From SSC4 sp964443225 (GTDB lineage: Bacteria > Chloroflexota > Anaerolineae > SSC4 > Amarolineaceae), in assembly GCA_964443225.1 (NCBI GenBank), contig CAYUCC010000004.1, positions 1 through 64,000 of the forward strand: DNA of 64,000 bases, read 5' to 3'. Of this stretch, positions 15,867 through 24,157 are shown piece after piece. The notes beneath the pieces were generated by a model, which searched no databases, was not told where the DNA came from, and worked only from the letters and a program-made list of their open reading frames with translations. Made by a program: the position numbers and the translations under genes. Position 1 is the first letter of the stretch. Every line of letters starts with the position of its first letter.

Positions 15867-18056
15867 ATGTCTGACTTTTTGTTACAGCGGCGTTCGCTGA
15901 TTCAAGTTCTTCTCATTACCCTGTTAGCACTCATCTTAACCGTCAGCCTGCTCCTGGGCGGCATCCTGATCTGGCAGGGCCAGGCCGAAGGGCCGGAGGC
16001 CACGCCGGGCGTGGTGGGTCCGGGTACGCCGGCCGGTTCCCCGCAGCTGATTCTGACCTCCACCGAGGGCGGGTTCCGCGTGCAGGGCAGTGACTGGCCC
16101 GGCTTCACCGAACTGACGCTGCGCCTCGAACCGCGTACCCCTTCGTCTGACCTGGCTTTCATCGACCTGGGGGCGGTGGTGGCCAACGCGCGCGGCGCCT
16201 TCAACGTGCAGTACCCCTGGTCATCGGTCGAGAACCGCCAGCCCGGCGTCGGTTATGACCTGGTGGCGGCCAGCGACCGGCTGCGTGTGTCCACGCCGTT
16301 CAACCTGGACGATCCGGGCACGACGCCGATTCCGGGCGCCACACCGTCACCGCAGCCGTCACCCGCGCCGAGTGATCCGACCTGCACCGTGGTGGCAGAT
16401 GCCCTCAACGTGCGCAGTGGACCCGGAACCACGTATCCGTCGGTGACTGCGGTGACCTACGGGACAAGCGTGCGTCCCCTGGCGCGCACCGCGGCCAGCG
16501 ACTGGGTCCAGGTGGCCCTGAGCAACGGCACCGCCGGTTGGGTCGCTTCGGCCTACCTGGAGTGCAACGTCAGCCTGTCCAGCCTGCCGGTCGTGCAGAC
16601 CGCCGAGCCGACGCCGACCCCCACGCCGGCGCCGGACAAGGTGGCGATTGCGCTCGCCCCGGTGCAGGGCTGGGCTGGCACGGCCTTGTCGGTGAGCGGT
16701 GTCAACTGGACACCGGGCAGCACGGTGTTCATTAGCCTGGCGGCGCCGGGCAGCACTGCCGCCAGTGACGTCTATGCCCAGGCCGTGGCCGATGCCAGCG
16801 GACGTTTCACGACGGCGTTCAGTTTTCCGTCCGAGGAGCGCTGGCTCGCCCTGCCGCAGGTGACTATCCTGGCGCATACGGCAGACTACCAGAACGAAGC
16901 GGCGGCCACGTTCACCCTGGTGCGACCGGCGCCGCCGATCACGGAGTGGAAGGGTGAGTATTTCCCCAGCCGTACACCGTCGACCATGCCGGCTCTGGTG
17001 CGTAACGACAGCAAGATCGACTTCAACTGGGGCAGCGCCGCACCGGCGCCTGGTCTGCCAGCCAATGATTTTTCTGTGCGCTGGACGCGTACCCTGCGCT
17101 TCGAGGCGGGAGACTACCGCTTCTACGCCCGCTCCGACGACGGCGTCCGCCTCTGGGTCGATGGCTGGCTGGTGGTGGACGAGTGGAACGACGGCGGCGC
17201 GGGGGTACGCACCGGTGACTTCCGCGGCATCGGCGCTGGCGATCATACGGTCAAGGTGGAGTACTACGAAGCCCAGGGCGACGCCTTCGTGACCGTGTGG
17301 TGGGAGCGGATTGGGTCGATCAGCGGTTGGAAGGGCGAGTACTTCAACAACACCGGCCTGGATGACGTGCCTGCCCTGGTACGCAGCGACGACGCGGTCA
17401 ACTTCAACTGGGGCAGTGGCTCGCCGGCGGCCGATATCGCCGCCGATAACTTCTCAGCTCGTTGGACGCGGCGCGTCGCCTTCGAGGACGGCCTGTACCG
17501 TTTCAGTGCGCGGGTGGATGACGGGATCCGTGTCTGGATCGACGGGGAGACCCTGATCGACCAGTGGAGTGCCGATCCCAGCCAGACCTACACGGTCGAC
17601 CTGGGACTGACCAAGGGCAACCACGACGTCAAAGTCGAGTACCGTGAGCTCAACGGCGATGCCCGTGTGCAGTTCAGCTGGCAGCGCCTGGGGAACCGTC
17701 CCCCGCCCAAGCCGCAGATATCGGTCACCGCCAGCGGGCAGGACCAGTTTATCGTGACGGGCAGCAACTGGCCGGTACGCAGCGCGGTCAGGCTGGTGTT
17801 GTCCACGGTCACGCGGCCGGGCGAGTTCAGTGACAGCCTGCAGGTGGCGCTCGATCCGGTCACCACCGATGCCAGCGGGCGTTTACGCGCCACCTACACC
17901 ATGCCGGCTGGTCTACCGCGCGAGATCGCGTTCCTGGTGGCGACCAGCGGCAAGCAGGTGGCGTCGACGCCGTTCACGCTGCACCTGTCCATCGTGCCGG
18001 GCAAATCGACGCCGGGTGGTGGGACGTCGATACAGCCGGGTGGGGTGGCGAATTAG
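15867..18056 (+). CDS. Surface protein with SH3 and two PA14 domains
   Basis: The 729-aa protein begins with one membrane span (residues 12-36, LIQVLLITLLALILTVSLLL), so it is anchored with most of the chain outside. An Ig-like segment comes first. A bacterial SH3 domain follows at about 172-233 (ALNVRSGPGTTYPSV ... GWVASAYL), then a TPTPTPAP linker and another Ig-like domain. Two tandem PA14 domains lie at about 360-481 and 485-608, each with W-K-G-E-Y-F, D-F-N-W-G or N-F-N-W-G, and D-D-G-x-R-x-W-x-D-G. A final Ig-like strand set ends the protein. PA14 and SH3b modules typically bind glycans or peptidoglycan, so a cell-wall or polysaccharide-binding role is inferred. AGGAAG is the ribosome site. 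Confidence 0.82.
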   Translation: MSDFLLQRRSLIQVLLITLLALILTVSLLLGGILIWQGQAEGPEATPGVVGPGTPAGSPQLILTSTEGGFRVQGSDWPGFTELTLRLEPRTPSSDLAFIDLGAVVANARGAFNVQYPWSSVENRQPGVGYDLVAASDRLRVSTPFNLDDPGTTPIPGATPSPQPSPAPSDPTCTVVADALNVRSGPGTTYPSVTAVTYGTSVRPLARTAASDWVQVALSNGTAGWVASAYLECNVSLSSLPVVQTAEPTPTPTPAPDKVAIALAPVQGWAGTALSVSGVNWTPGSTVFISLAAPGSTAASDVYAQAVADASGRFTTAFSFPSEERWLALPQVTILAHTADYQNEAAATFTLVRPAPPITEWKGEYFPSRTPSTMPALVRNDSKIDFNWGSAAPAPGLPANDFSVRWTRTLRFEAGDYRFYARSDDGVRLWVDGWLVVDEWNDGGAGVRTGDFRGIGAGDHTVKVEYYEAQGDAFVTVWWERIGSISGWKGEYFNNTGLDDVPALVRSDDAVNFNWGSGSPAADIAADNFSARWTRRVAFEDGLYRFSARVDDGIRVWIDGETLIDQWSADPSQTYTVDLGLTKGNHDVKVEYRELNGDARVQFSWQRLGNRPPPKPQISVTASGQDQFIVTGSNWPVRSAVRLVLSTVTRPGEFSDSLQVALDPVTTDASGRLRATYTMPAGLPREIAFLVATSGKQVASTPFTLHLSIVPGKSTPGGGTSIQPGGVAN

Positions 18057-18125
18057 GACCACGAAGGCGCGAAGGTGAGCGAAGGGCGCGAAGCACGAAG
18101 GGCGCGAAGCACGGACATCACGGAG

Positions 18126-18161
18126 CAGCGCACGCCACATCATTTGATGTGGCGTGCGCTG
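18126..18161 (+). terminator. Strong hairpin after the PA14 gene
   Basis: 17-nt arms (18126-18142, 18145-18161; starting CAGCGCACGCC) pair perfectly across a 2-nt loop, 70 nt after the PA14 gene stop. It is preceded by tandem GGGCGCGAAGCACGA-type repeats. The apparent start of the next open frame falls inside this hairpin. Confidence 0.6.
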
Positions 18162-18430
18162 TTGATATTGCAGACTCTGCGGGTTACTCGTCGTTGATTG
18201 CGATTGATACCTGGCAACGTCTGGCGCAGGACATCCGGGAGCAACATCTGACACAACCCGCTGAGATTGGACAACCATCGACTTATGGCCTAAAGTACAC
18301 CATTACGGCATCGTTGCAGGGACCCCGCGGGCCGGCGCGTAGGGTGACAACTGTTTGGATCTTTAAGCAGGGTAATGACTGGGCTGAGCTGGTGACCATT
18401 GAGCCAGCGGCGCGCAGGAAGGTAGATTGA
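18149..18430 (+). CDS. DUF6883-like protein, probably 5'-truncated
   Basis: The readable protein carries the C-terminal half of DUF6883: a helix (LIAIDTWQRLAQDI) followed by STYGLKYTITASLQGPRG, then RVTTVWIF and LVTIEP. The N-terminal half expected in this family (the Y-x-L-N-x-x-H-P-x-G-x-x-K region) is absent. The only start, a GTG at 18149, lies inside a strong hairpin and has no ribosome site. It is probably a truncated remnant or a short variant. It is followed 1 nt later by a DUF4926 gene, the usual neighbour of DUF6883, so the pair may be a TA-like module with one damaged member. Confidence 0.5.
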   Translation: MACAVDIADSAGYSSLIAIDTWQRLAQDIREQHLTQPAEIGQPSTYGLKYTITASLQGPRGPARRVTTVWIFKQGNDWAELVTIEPAARRKVD

Positions 18431-18431
18431 T

Positions 18432-18677
18432 ATGGGTACACAATTGGATCTATTGGACACGGTTATTGCAGCAGCCAATTTCCCTGAACACAGGGTCCTG
18501 GCCGGCGACTTGGGTGCCATTGTCGAAATCTATTCTGCGCCTTCCCTGGCTTATGAAGTCGAGTTTGTCAACCCCGATGGCTCGACGCGGGCACTCCTGA
18601 CCCTGGCACCCTCTCAGGTACGCCGGCTGTCGCCTGCCGACGTGCTTACCACGCGTCAAATGGCACAGGCAGCGTGA
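18432..18677 (+). CDS. DUF4926 protein
   Basis: The 81-aa protein follows the DUF4926 pattern. It has a start helix (LDLLDTVIAAANFPEHRVLAGDLGAIVEIY as successive segments) and the strand pair Y-E-V-E-F-V-N-P-D-G. It ends with A-L-L-T-L-x-x-S-Q-V-R-R-L. The fold is probably a small SH3-like barrel, as expected for a partner or antitoxin-like protein. It is tightly linked to the DUF6883 fragment and the next small gene. Function unknown. Confidence 0.8.
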   Translation: MGTQLDLLDTVIAAANFPEHRVLAGDLGAIVEIYSAPSLAYEVEFVNPDGSTRALLTLAPSQVRRLSPADVLTTRQMAQAA

Positions 18678-18693
18678 TTTGGGAAGGTGGGAG

Positions 18694-18891
18694 ATGCAAG
18701 AAGGTAACTCAGCACACCGGAATCTTGAGCCATCGACGATTGCATTTCAACGAATTCTGGATCGGGCAACCAGCCTGGGTGTCAGGGACCTGGCCGAACA
18801 GCATGACCACTACCTCTACGGCACCGAAAAACTACGAAGCCACCTTGATCAATTACCGAGACCGGACCCGCAAGATTCGCCTGCCAGATAA
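18694..18891 (+). CDS. Small unrecognised protein between DUF4926 and HicB
   Basis: I do not recognise this 65-aa protein. The ATG at 18694 is preferred because GGTGGGA precedes it. The sequence has a predicted helix (STIAFQRILDRATSLGV) followed by D-L-A-E-Q-H-D-H-Y-L-Y-G, rich in His and Asp, then a basic tail. It lies 16 nt after DUF4926 and 12 nt before HicB, within the same operon. Its place directly upstream of an antitoxin is where a HicA toxin would be expected, but it shows no double-stranded RNA-binding HicA signature. It could be a novel partner or an unrelated small protein. Confidence 0.6.
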   Translation: MQEGNSAHRNLEPSTIAFQRILDRATSLGVRDLAEQHDHYLYGTEKLRSHLDQLPRPDPQDSPAR

Positions 18892-18903
18892 GGAGAAGAC
18901 ATC

Positions 18904-19149
18904 ATGCAATACAAAATTCCTCTGGTGCTAAGCCCACAACCGGAGGGCGGCTATACGGTGACCTCGCCATTGTTGCCGGAATTGCTTACCGAGGGTGATT
19001 CGGTTGAGGAAGCATTGTTCAACGTACGCGACGCGCTGGCAGCCGCCATTGAAATCTACGCAGACCTGGGGCGCAGCTTTCCACACAACGCCCTCATCCC
19101 AGACATAACCGAGCCCGTGTGGTTTGAAACTTTGGTCACACCCGCATGA
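18904..19149 (+). CDS. hicB: HicB family antitoxin-like protein
   Basis: The 81-aa protein has the HicB partial RNase H-like fold: Y-K-I-P-L-V-L-S-P-Q-P-E-G-G-Y-T-V, then S-P-L-L-P-E-L-L-T-E-G-D-S-V-E-E-A-L-x-N-V-R-D-A-L. It lacks a C-terminal DNA-binding domain, as in short HicB proteins. AAGGAGA is the ribosome site. No HicA toxin is adjacent. The stop overlaps the xylulokinase start by ATGA, so the two are translationally coupled. This is unusual and probably reflects insertion of the small-gene block directly in front of the kinase gene. Confidence 0.75.
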   Translation: MQYKIPLVLSPQPEGGYTVTSPLLPELLTEGDSVEEALFNVRDALAAAIEIYADLGRSFPHNALIPDITEPVWFETLVTPA

Positions 19150-20690
19150 CCCTTCTCCTCGGCCTCGATCTCGGCACCTCCAGCGTCAAGGCTGTTCTCT
19201 TCGATCCCGAGACTAGTCAAACCCTCGCCGTCGCCGCGCAGGAGTACCCGATCCAGCGTCCCACCCCTGACCGCGCCGAGCAGGACCCGGCGGCCTGGTG
19301 GGCGGCGGTGGTTGCCGTGACGCAGCGTGTGCTGGCGCAGGCCGGCCGGCTCGACAAGAGCTCGCCGACACGCCACGACGTGGCGGCAGTCAGCTTCAGC
19401 GGCCAGATGCACGGCACGGTGCTGCTGGACGCGCGCGGCCATCCCATCCACCCGGCGATCATCTGGGCCGATGGGCGCAGCGCGGACGCGTGTGCGCAGC
19501 TCGTGGCCCCTTTCGGGCCGACCCGTTATGCCGCGATCACCGGCACCCTGCCGGCGCCCGGTTTCCTCGGTGCCACGCTGCGCTGGTTGGCGGAGCACGA
19601 ACCCGAGCTCCTGGCGCACACGCGCCAGGTTGTTCTGCCCAAGGACTACATCCGGCTGCGCCTGACCGGCGAGGTCGCGACGGAGGTAAGTGACGCGGCC
19701 GGCAGTGGGGTGTTCGACGTGGCGCACGGGCGGTGGGCTGGGGAGATCTTGACCGCAGCAGGGCTGCCGCACAGTCTTTTTCCGCCAGTGCTGGCCTCCA
19801 CCGCCGTTGCCGGCCAGCTGACAGCCTCGGCGGCCGCTGCGTTGGGCCTGCCACCAGGATTGCCGGTCATCGCCGGCTGTGCCGACCAGCCGGCGCAGGC
19901 CATTGGCAACGGGTTGATTGCCCCGGGGGCTGCGTCGGTCACGGTGGGCAGTGGGGGACAGGTCTTCGTGCCGCTGGGGCCGGCAGCGGATGGTTCCCAA
20001 TTCCTGCGCACCGACCCGCGTCTGCACGTTTTCAACCACGCCGTACCGGGGATGTGGTACGTCTTGGGGGCCATCCTGTCGGCCGGACTGGCGTTACGTT
20101 GGCTGCGGCAGGTGACCGGGCTGGCCGGTGAACCCGACGCCTATGCGCGGCTCAGCGCCGATGCGGCCGTGGTGGCGCCGGGGGCGGATGGTCTGCTCTT
20201 CCTGCCTTACCTGTCCGGCGAGCGTACGCCGCACATGGACCCGCGGGCGCGTGGTGCGTTCATCGGGTTGAGTGCCTATCACGGGCGGGGTCACCTGGCG
20301 CGGGCCGTGATGGAAGGTGTTGCCCTGGCGCTGCGCCAGGTGTTGGAGATCAGTCTGGCGTTGGCGGGCCCGGTCGAGCAGCTGATCGCCGCCGGCGGTG
20401 GGGTCGAAAGTGGGGTCTGGCGCCAGATCCTGGCCGACGTCCTGGGCCGGCCGCTGCGCCAGTCGCTCTTGGTCGAGCAGGCCGGCGTTGGTGCGGCGCT
20501 GTTGGCCGGGGTGGGTGCGGGTGTTTACCCTGACCTGGCTGCGGCGTGCCGGCAGGTCGTGCAAGTCGGTCCCATTACCGAACCGGATCTGGCCCGGCAG
20601 GCGATCTACGACGACCTCTACGCGCGTTTCCTGGGCCTTTACCCGCGCCTGCGGAACGATATGCACCGCCTGGCGCAATCGACCCCGTAG
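19146..20690 (+). CDS. xylB: Xylulokinase (FGGY family)
   Basis: The 514-aa protein is a full-length FGGY carbohydrate kinase. It starts with the phosphate-binding strand LLGLDLGTSSVKAVLFD. It carries the xylulokinase-type motif SFSGQMHGTVLLD, and ATP-domain motifs including G-C-A-D-Q-P-A-Q-A-I-G with the catalytic Asp near residue 246. The FGGY signature region is Y-L-S-G-E-R-T-P-H-M-D-P, and the adenosine motif A-A-G-G-G-V-E-S-G-V-W-R-Q-I-L-A-D-V follows. It should phosphorylate D-xylulose to xylulose 5-phosphate for the pentose phosphate pathway. No xylose isomerase or transporter is seen nearby. It overlaps hicB by 4 nt and ends before a perfect terminator hairpin. Confidence 0.88.
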   Translation: MTLLLGLDLGTSSVKAVLFDPETSQTLAVAAQEYPIQRPTPDRAEQDPAAWWAAVVAVTQRVLAQAGRLDKSSPTRHDVAAVSFSGQMHGTVLLDARGHPIHPAIIWADGRSADACAQLVAPFGPTRYAAITGTLPAPGFLGATLRWLAEHEPELLAHTRQVVLPKDYIRLRLTGEVATEVSDAAGSGVFDVAHGRWAGEILTAAGLPHSLFPPVLASTAVAGQLTASAAAALGLPPGLPVIAGCADQPAQAIGNGLIAPGAASVTVGSGGQVFVPLGPAADGSQFLRTDPRLHVFNHAVPGMWYVLGAILSAGLALRWLRQVTGLAGEPDAYARLSADAAVVAPGADGLLFLPYLSGERTPHMDPRARGAFIGLSAYHGRGHLARAVMEGVALALRQVLEISLALAGPVEQLIAAGGGVESGVWRQILADVLGRPLRQSLLVEQAGVGAALLAGVGAGVYPDLAAACRQVVQVGPITEPDLARQAIYDDLYARFLGLYPRLRNDMHRLAQSTP

Positions 20691-20758
20691 GTCACAGCTC
20701 CTGCTGTGACGACGTCCTCGACCCGAACGTTACCTGCCACACACAGGCAACTTCATAT

Positions 20759-20825
20759 CCTTGGTGCCTTTGTGTCTTGGTGGTCATATTTAGAACCACC
20801 AAGACACAAAGGCACCAAGGTTTTT
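20759..20825 (+). terminator. Perfect 26-bp hairpin terminator after xylB
   Basis: Arms 20759-20784 and 20795-20820 (starting CCTTGGTGCCTTTGTG) pair perfectly around a 10-nt loop and run into TTTTTG. The arms belong to a dispersed family with a second copy at 28017-28062. Confidence 0.85.
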
Positions 20826-21218
20826 GTTTGTGTCCTCATCCAGCTGCTGTGATGACCAAGGCGTTGGCGCCTACGTCGTCGCAGCCGGCGGCTCGCAGCA
20901 GCGTTGGACCGTGCGAATCTACTTGCGCATGATGGGCAAGAATACTTTGTCAGGGTGCAGTATCGTCCACTGGCCGTCAGCGTATCGCTCCAACCAGGCC
21001 CACTGCGGAATCATATCCCCCTGGCCATCGAAGCCCTGGTAGGTGCCCACAATACGACTCAACGGGCTCTTGAATAAACAACATGAACAAAGCATTAACA
21101 AAGTAATAAAAATCACTGTACATCAAGCCAAAAGCGGTTAGAGTAATTGTAGTATTCAAATGTGCCCCGATGAGTGTGTGTTGAGACCCAATGTATGAGC
21201 TGAAAGGAGATTTGTTGC
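20826..21218. other. Intergenic region with a possible gene fragment
   Basis: No complete gene is seen. On the minus strand 20919-21116 reads as a 65-codon frame whose second half looks protein-like (GTYQGFDGQGDMIPQWAWLE ... ILHPDKVFLPI). It may be the tail of a lost gene, but I do not recognise the family. The last 40 nt hold the ribosome site of the next gene. Confidence 0.3.
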
Positions 21219-21941
21219 ATGTTGAGGAAAGCCGTTTTTTCGCTGACTTTGGTGCTGGTTTTGGTGATGGCTACCGGTGCCGTGAGTGGTGCAAGTTCCA
21301 ATAATGCCAGGGTGTATGTGATCCATGGCATCAACGGGTCCGATTTGGGGTTGCCCACGGCGCTGCCGGTCGACATTGCGATCGATGGGGCTTGTGCGGT
21401 CGAAGGCTTCGAGTTTGGTGACATCCAGTATCTGATGCCAGCTGCTGGCACCTATTCGGTGGCGATCTATGTGGATAATGGTGCCTCCTGCGACGGGACG
21501 CCGGTCATCGGTCCTGCTCCGCTCACCTTTGAGGCCGGCAAGACCTATCACGTGATTGCGCACCTGACGGCAGATGGTGCGCCAACGGCATCGCAGTTCG
21601 ACGTATCTTCTTACCTGATGCCGACTGGTAAGGGTGCCAGCCGCCTGGTTGCAGCGCATACTGCCTGGGCGCCGGTGGTCGATGCGGTCATTACCCGTGA
21701 TCCTTCCAATCCGGGCGCACCGACTTACCGCTTCGATGGTGTGGCCAATGGTGATCAGGCCGGTGTTTCGGTCAAGCCTGGCACCTGGTTTGGGTCGCTC
21801 GAGTACATGGGCAGCACGGTCTTTGGCCCGGCCCAGTTCGCCCCGGCACGTCCCGGCATGGTCTACTTTGGGTACGTGGTTGGATCAGCGGGCAACAACT
21901 CACTCAGCCTGATTTCCCTGGCGGACCGCGCCGGAATGTAA
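21219..21941 (+). CDS. Secreted DUF4397 domain protein
   Basis: The 240-aa protein has a signal peptide (KAVFSLTLVLVLVMATGAVSG, cleaved near residue 25). It then has two DUF4397 units: A-R-V-Y-V-I-H-G-I-N-G followed by V-D-I-A-I-D-G and a second unit starting R-L-V-A-A-H-T. These domains are immunoglobulin-like and common in secreted bacterial proteins, usually without known activity. AAAGGAGA is the ribosome site, and a strong terminator lies 25 nt after the stop, so it is a single-gene unit. Confidence 0.82.
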   Translation: MLRKAVFSLTLVLVLVMATGAVSGASSNNARVYVIHGINGSDLGLPTALPVDIAIDGACAVEGFEFGDIQYLMPAAGTYSVAIYVDNGASCDGTPVIGPAPLTFEAGKTYHVIAHLTADGAPTASQFDVSSYLMPTGKGASRLVAAHTAWAPVVDAVITRDPSNPGAPTYRFDGVANGDQAGVSVKPGTWFGSLEYMGSTVFGPAQFAPARPGMVYFGYVVGSAGNNSLSLISLADRAGM

Positions 21942-21966
21942 GCTGACGCGCAGTGTGGCTAAAATG

Positions 21967-22000
21967 AAGAGTCCGCATCCCCAGATGCGGACTCTTTGTT
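21967..22000 (+). terminator. Intrinsic terminator of the DUF4397 gene
   Basis: 13-nt arms (21967-21979, 21984-21996; AAGAGTCCGCATC) pair perfectly around a 4-nt loop, followed by TTG. It lies between convergent genes. Confidence 0.75.
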
Positions 22001-22092
22001 GCAGTCGCCGGCAGCCGACCACTTTGTACGTGCCCAACGCCGGCGCCACAGGCGGTGTGATATTTACAGCTGACCAAACCGCTTCTCGATCA

Positions 22093-22968
22093 TCACCGCA
22101 CCTCGATGTCAGCCAGCAGCTCCGAGCGTGGCACGTTGTCCACGATGCGCCAGCCGGCATGATACGCACCGCCCGTCCCCCACCGTCCCAGCCGGCCCAG
22201 GTAGGACGTCGACTGACCGATCGTTGCCAGCAGACGCGCACTCGCCGCGTCCGGTAGCGGCAGATCGAGCAGCTGGCTCAGGTAACCCAACCGCTGTACC
22301 AGGGCCTGCGACCGCATCCGCAGCGCGTCATCCACCAACCGCTCCCAATCCAGCCGCCCCTGGCCACGCCACAGCATGGCAACGATTTCGGGCATGTCGC
22401 CTGCGTAATCGGGCTGATCCAGGGCATCGACGATGGTCTTCTCCGGCTCGGTCATCAGCACACGACTGCCATAAGCGTCCACCTCACTGGCGCCAAAGAA
22501 CTTGTGCGGCGGCTGCCGGACCAGACGATACGTCCTGCCGCGCACGGTAAGCAGCGGCTGCCCTTTGCGTTTGGTCGTGGTGATGTACACTGTTGCCGCC
22601 GCCTGTGTCGAGAGGCCGTGAAAGAAAGCCGCGGTCGCAAAGGAAAAGGCATAGGGGCTGACCAGCGTACTCCCAATGAACAAGGGGTTGGTGTCAGAAA
22701 ATGCATGCTCGCCGCGCTCAGCCGGAATCAGTTCGTAAGTGCCGGCCGTGATCCGCGCCAGCCAACGGTCACGTGCCAGCCGGTGCAGCAGCTGGCGGGC
22801 ATGGTCATAGGAACACCCCAGGATCGCCATCGTCTGTTCGATGGTCACCACCGGTTGTTTGTCCCATTCCAGCTGCAAGATAAGCCTGGCTTCGAGCGGT
22901 GAAAGTGAACGGCTCATAGATCGGCACCAGTTCTCTGCAAAATCGGTCACCCTACTTTCATCAATCAC
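22093..22968 (-). CDS. Orphan AbiEi-type (type IV) antitoxin
   Basis: The 291-aa protein has an N-terminal winged helix (about 30-85) as in AbiEi: T-I-E-Q-T-M-A-I-L-G-C-S-Y-D-H-A-R-Q-L-L. The conserved core follows: L-V-S-P-Y-A-F-S-F-A-T-A-A-F-F-H-G-L, the T-T-K-R-K-G strand, and M-T-E-P-E-K-T-I-V-D-A-L. The start may be the GTG at 22968 or the ATG at 22917. AbiEi normally neutralises the nucleotidyltransferase AbiEii and represses its operon. No AbiEii gene lies downstream, so this is an orphan. It may protect against incoming toxins or act purely as a regulator. It ends convergently with the DUF4397 unit. Confidence 0.8.
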   Translation of the reverse strand: MIDESRVTDFAENWCRSMSRSLSPLEARLILQLEWDKQPVVTIEQTMAILGCSYDHARQLLHRLARDRWLARITAGTYELIPAERGEHAFSDTNPLFIGSTLVSPYAFSFATAAFFHGLSTQAAATVYITTTKRKGQPLLTVRGRTYRLVRQPPHKFFGASEVDAYGSRVLMTEPEKTIVDALDQPDYAGDMPEIVAMLWRGQGRLDWERLVDDALRMRSQALVQRLGYLSQLLDLPLPDAASARLLATIGQSTSYLGRLGRWGTGGAYHAGWRIVDNVPRSELLADIEVR

Positions 22969-22973
22969 GATTA

Positions 22974-23040
22974 GTGACCATATCGGTCACAAATCAAGAT
23001 TCTACAAAGAAATTATACCCGACCAGACACGGCGCGTCAA
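22974..23040 (-). promoter_or_regulatory. Promoter and operator of the abiEi-like gene
   Basis: On the minus strand TTGACG (23035-23040) and TATAAT (23012-23017) are 17 nt apart. The palindrome GTGACC-5 nt-GGTCAC (22974-22990) lies just downstream, and a third half-site GGTCAC is at 22945-22950. AbiEi proteins are known to bind inverted repeats at their own promoter. Confidence 0.75.
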
Positions 23041-23280
23041 CTGTTGTGCTGCCATAAGCTTGGCTTCCCCGCCACCCTACCAGATCGACAGCTGCTGGAA
23101 TGGCAGGATCACTGATTTGTTCAAACCGGCCCGGCATCGATCACCTCCTCTCCTACGTGTCCCTCCCCAACCTGGTCATGACCCGCACACGTCACCCGGC
23201 CGAGCTCTACCAAAACCCAACATTTTTCCCACTGATCGCACACTGGGCCTGCTCGAAATGAAATACTTCTTACATAATAA

Positions 23281-23300
23281 ACTAATAAAATTAGTATAAT
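23281..23300 (+). promoter_or_regulatory. Promoter and operator of the hydrolase-TetR operon
   Basis: TATAAT at 23295-23300 is preceded by an A/T-rich stretch with a weak -35. The inverted repeat ACTAAT-AAA-ATTAGT (23281-23295) abuts the -10, a likely binding site for the TetR protein encoded in the same operon. Confidence 0.55.
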
Positions 23301-23329
23301 GTCTAACATACTTAGTCAGTACGGAGAAC

Positions 23330-24157
23330 ATGATGCAGACTCAGTTCCTGAAACGACCTGAGGGCACCATTGCCTACGACGACACCGGCCGCGGGCCGCT
23401 GGTTGTTTGTGCCCCCTCCCTGGGCGATGTGCGCGGCGAATACCGGTTCCTGACGCCGCAACTGGTGGCGGCCGGCTATCGGGTGGTGACCATCGACCTG
23501 CGCGGGCTTGGCGAGAGCAGCACCGGCTGGACAGACTATTCGGTGGCCGGCGTGGGCGGCGATTTGGTGGCGTTGATCAGCGCGCTCGCAGCCGGGCCGG
23601 CCGTGATCGTGGGCTGTTCCATGGCGGCTGGCGCGGCGGTGTGGGCCGCGGCCGAGGCACCGGACCTGGTAACCGGACTGGTGCTGGTGGGCCCTTTCGT
23701 GCGCGGTGCAACGTCCAGGGCAAACCGGCTGCTCTATACCAGCCTCTTCGCCCGGCCCTGGGGAGTCTCTGCGTGGCTGCGCTACTACGCAACCCTCTAC
23801 CCGACACGCAAACCCGCCGACTTCGCCGCCTATACGGCCGCGTTAAGCTCGAACCTGGCCGAGAGAGGGCGGCTGGAGGCGCTGCGCCACATGTTGTTTG
23901 CCCCCAAATCAGCCTCGGAAGAGCGTCTGTCGCACGTCGCCGCACCCGCCCTGGTGCTCATGGGCAGCCAGGATCCGGATTTCAAAGACCCCGAGGCCGA
24001 TGCACAGTGGGTGGCGAACAGCCTGCATGCCCGGTATGAGATGGTGCCGGGTGCCGGCCACTACCCGCATGCCGAGATGCCCGACGTGGCGGGGCCGCAG
24101 GTTCTTGCATTCCTTCAGGCTTTGAACAGGACACAGGAGCGGTCGTATGTCGCGTAG
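23330..24157 (+). CDS. Alpha/beta-fold hydrolase
   Basis: The 275-aa protein has the alpha/beta hydrolase layout. The oxyanion region is CAPSLGD and the strand-turn is VVTIDLRGLGES. The nucleophile elbow GCSMAAG puts Ser97 at the active site; an acid follows around D214 (GSQDPDFKD), and His is near 244 (GAGHYPH). The closest families are esterase/haloperoxidase-like or lactonase-like enzymes; the substrate cannot be read. It overlaps the downstream TetR gene by 11 nt, so the regulator may sense the hydrolase substrate. GGAG precedes the double ATG. Confidence 0.82.
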   Translation: MMQTQFLKRPEGTIAYDDTGRGPLVVCAPSLGDVRGEYRFLTPQLVAAGYRVVTIDLRGLGESSTGWTDYSVAGVGGDLVALISALAAGPAVIVGCSMAAGAAVWAAAEAPDLVTGLVLVGPFVRGATSRANRLLYTSLFARPWGVSAWLRYYATLYPTRKPADFAAYTAALSSNLAERGRLEALRHMLFAPKSASEERLSHVAAPALVLMGSQDPDFKDPEADAQWVANSLHARYEMVPGAGHYPHAEMPDVAGPQVLAFLQALNRTQERSYVA

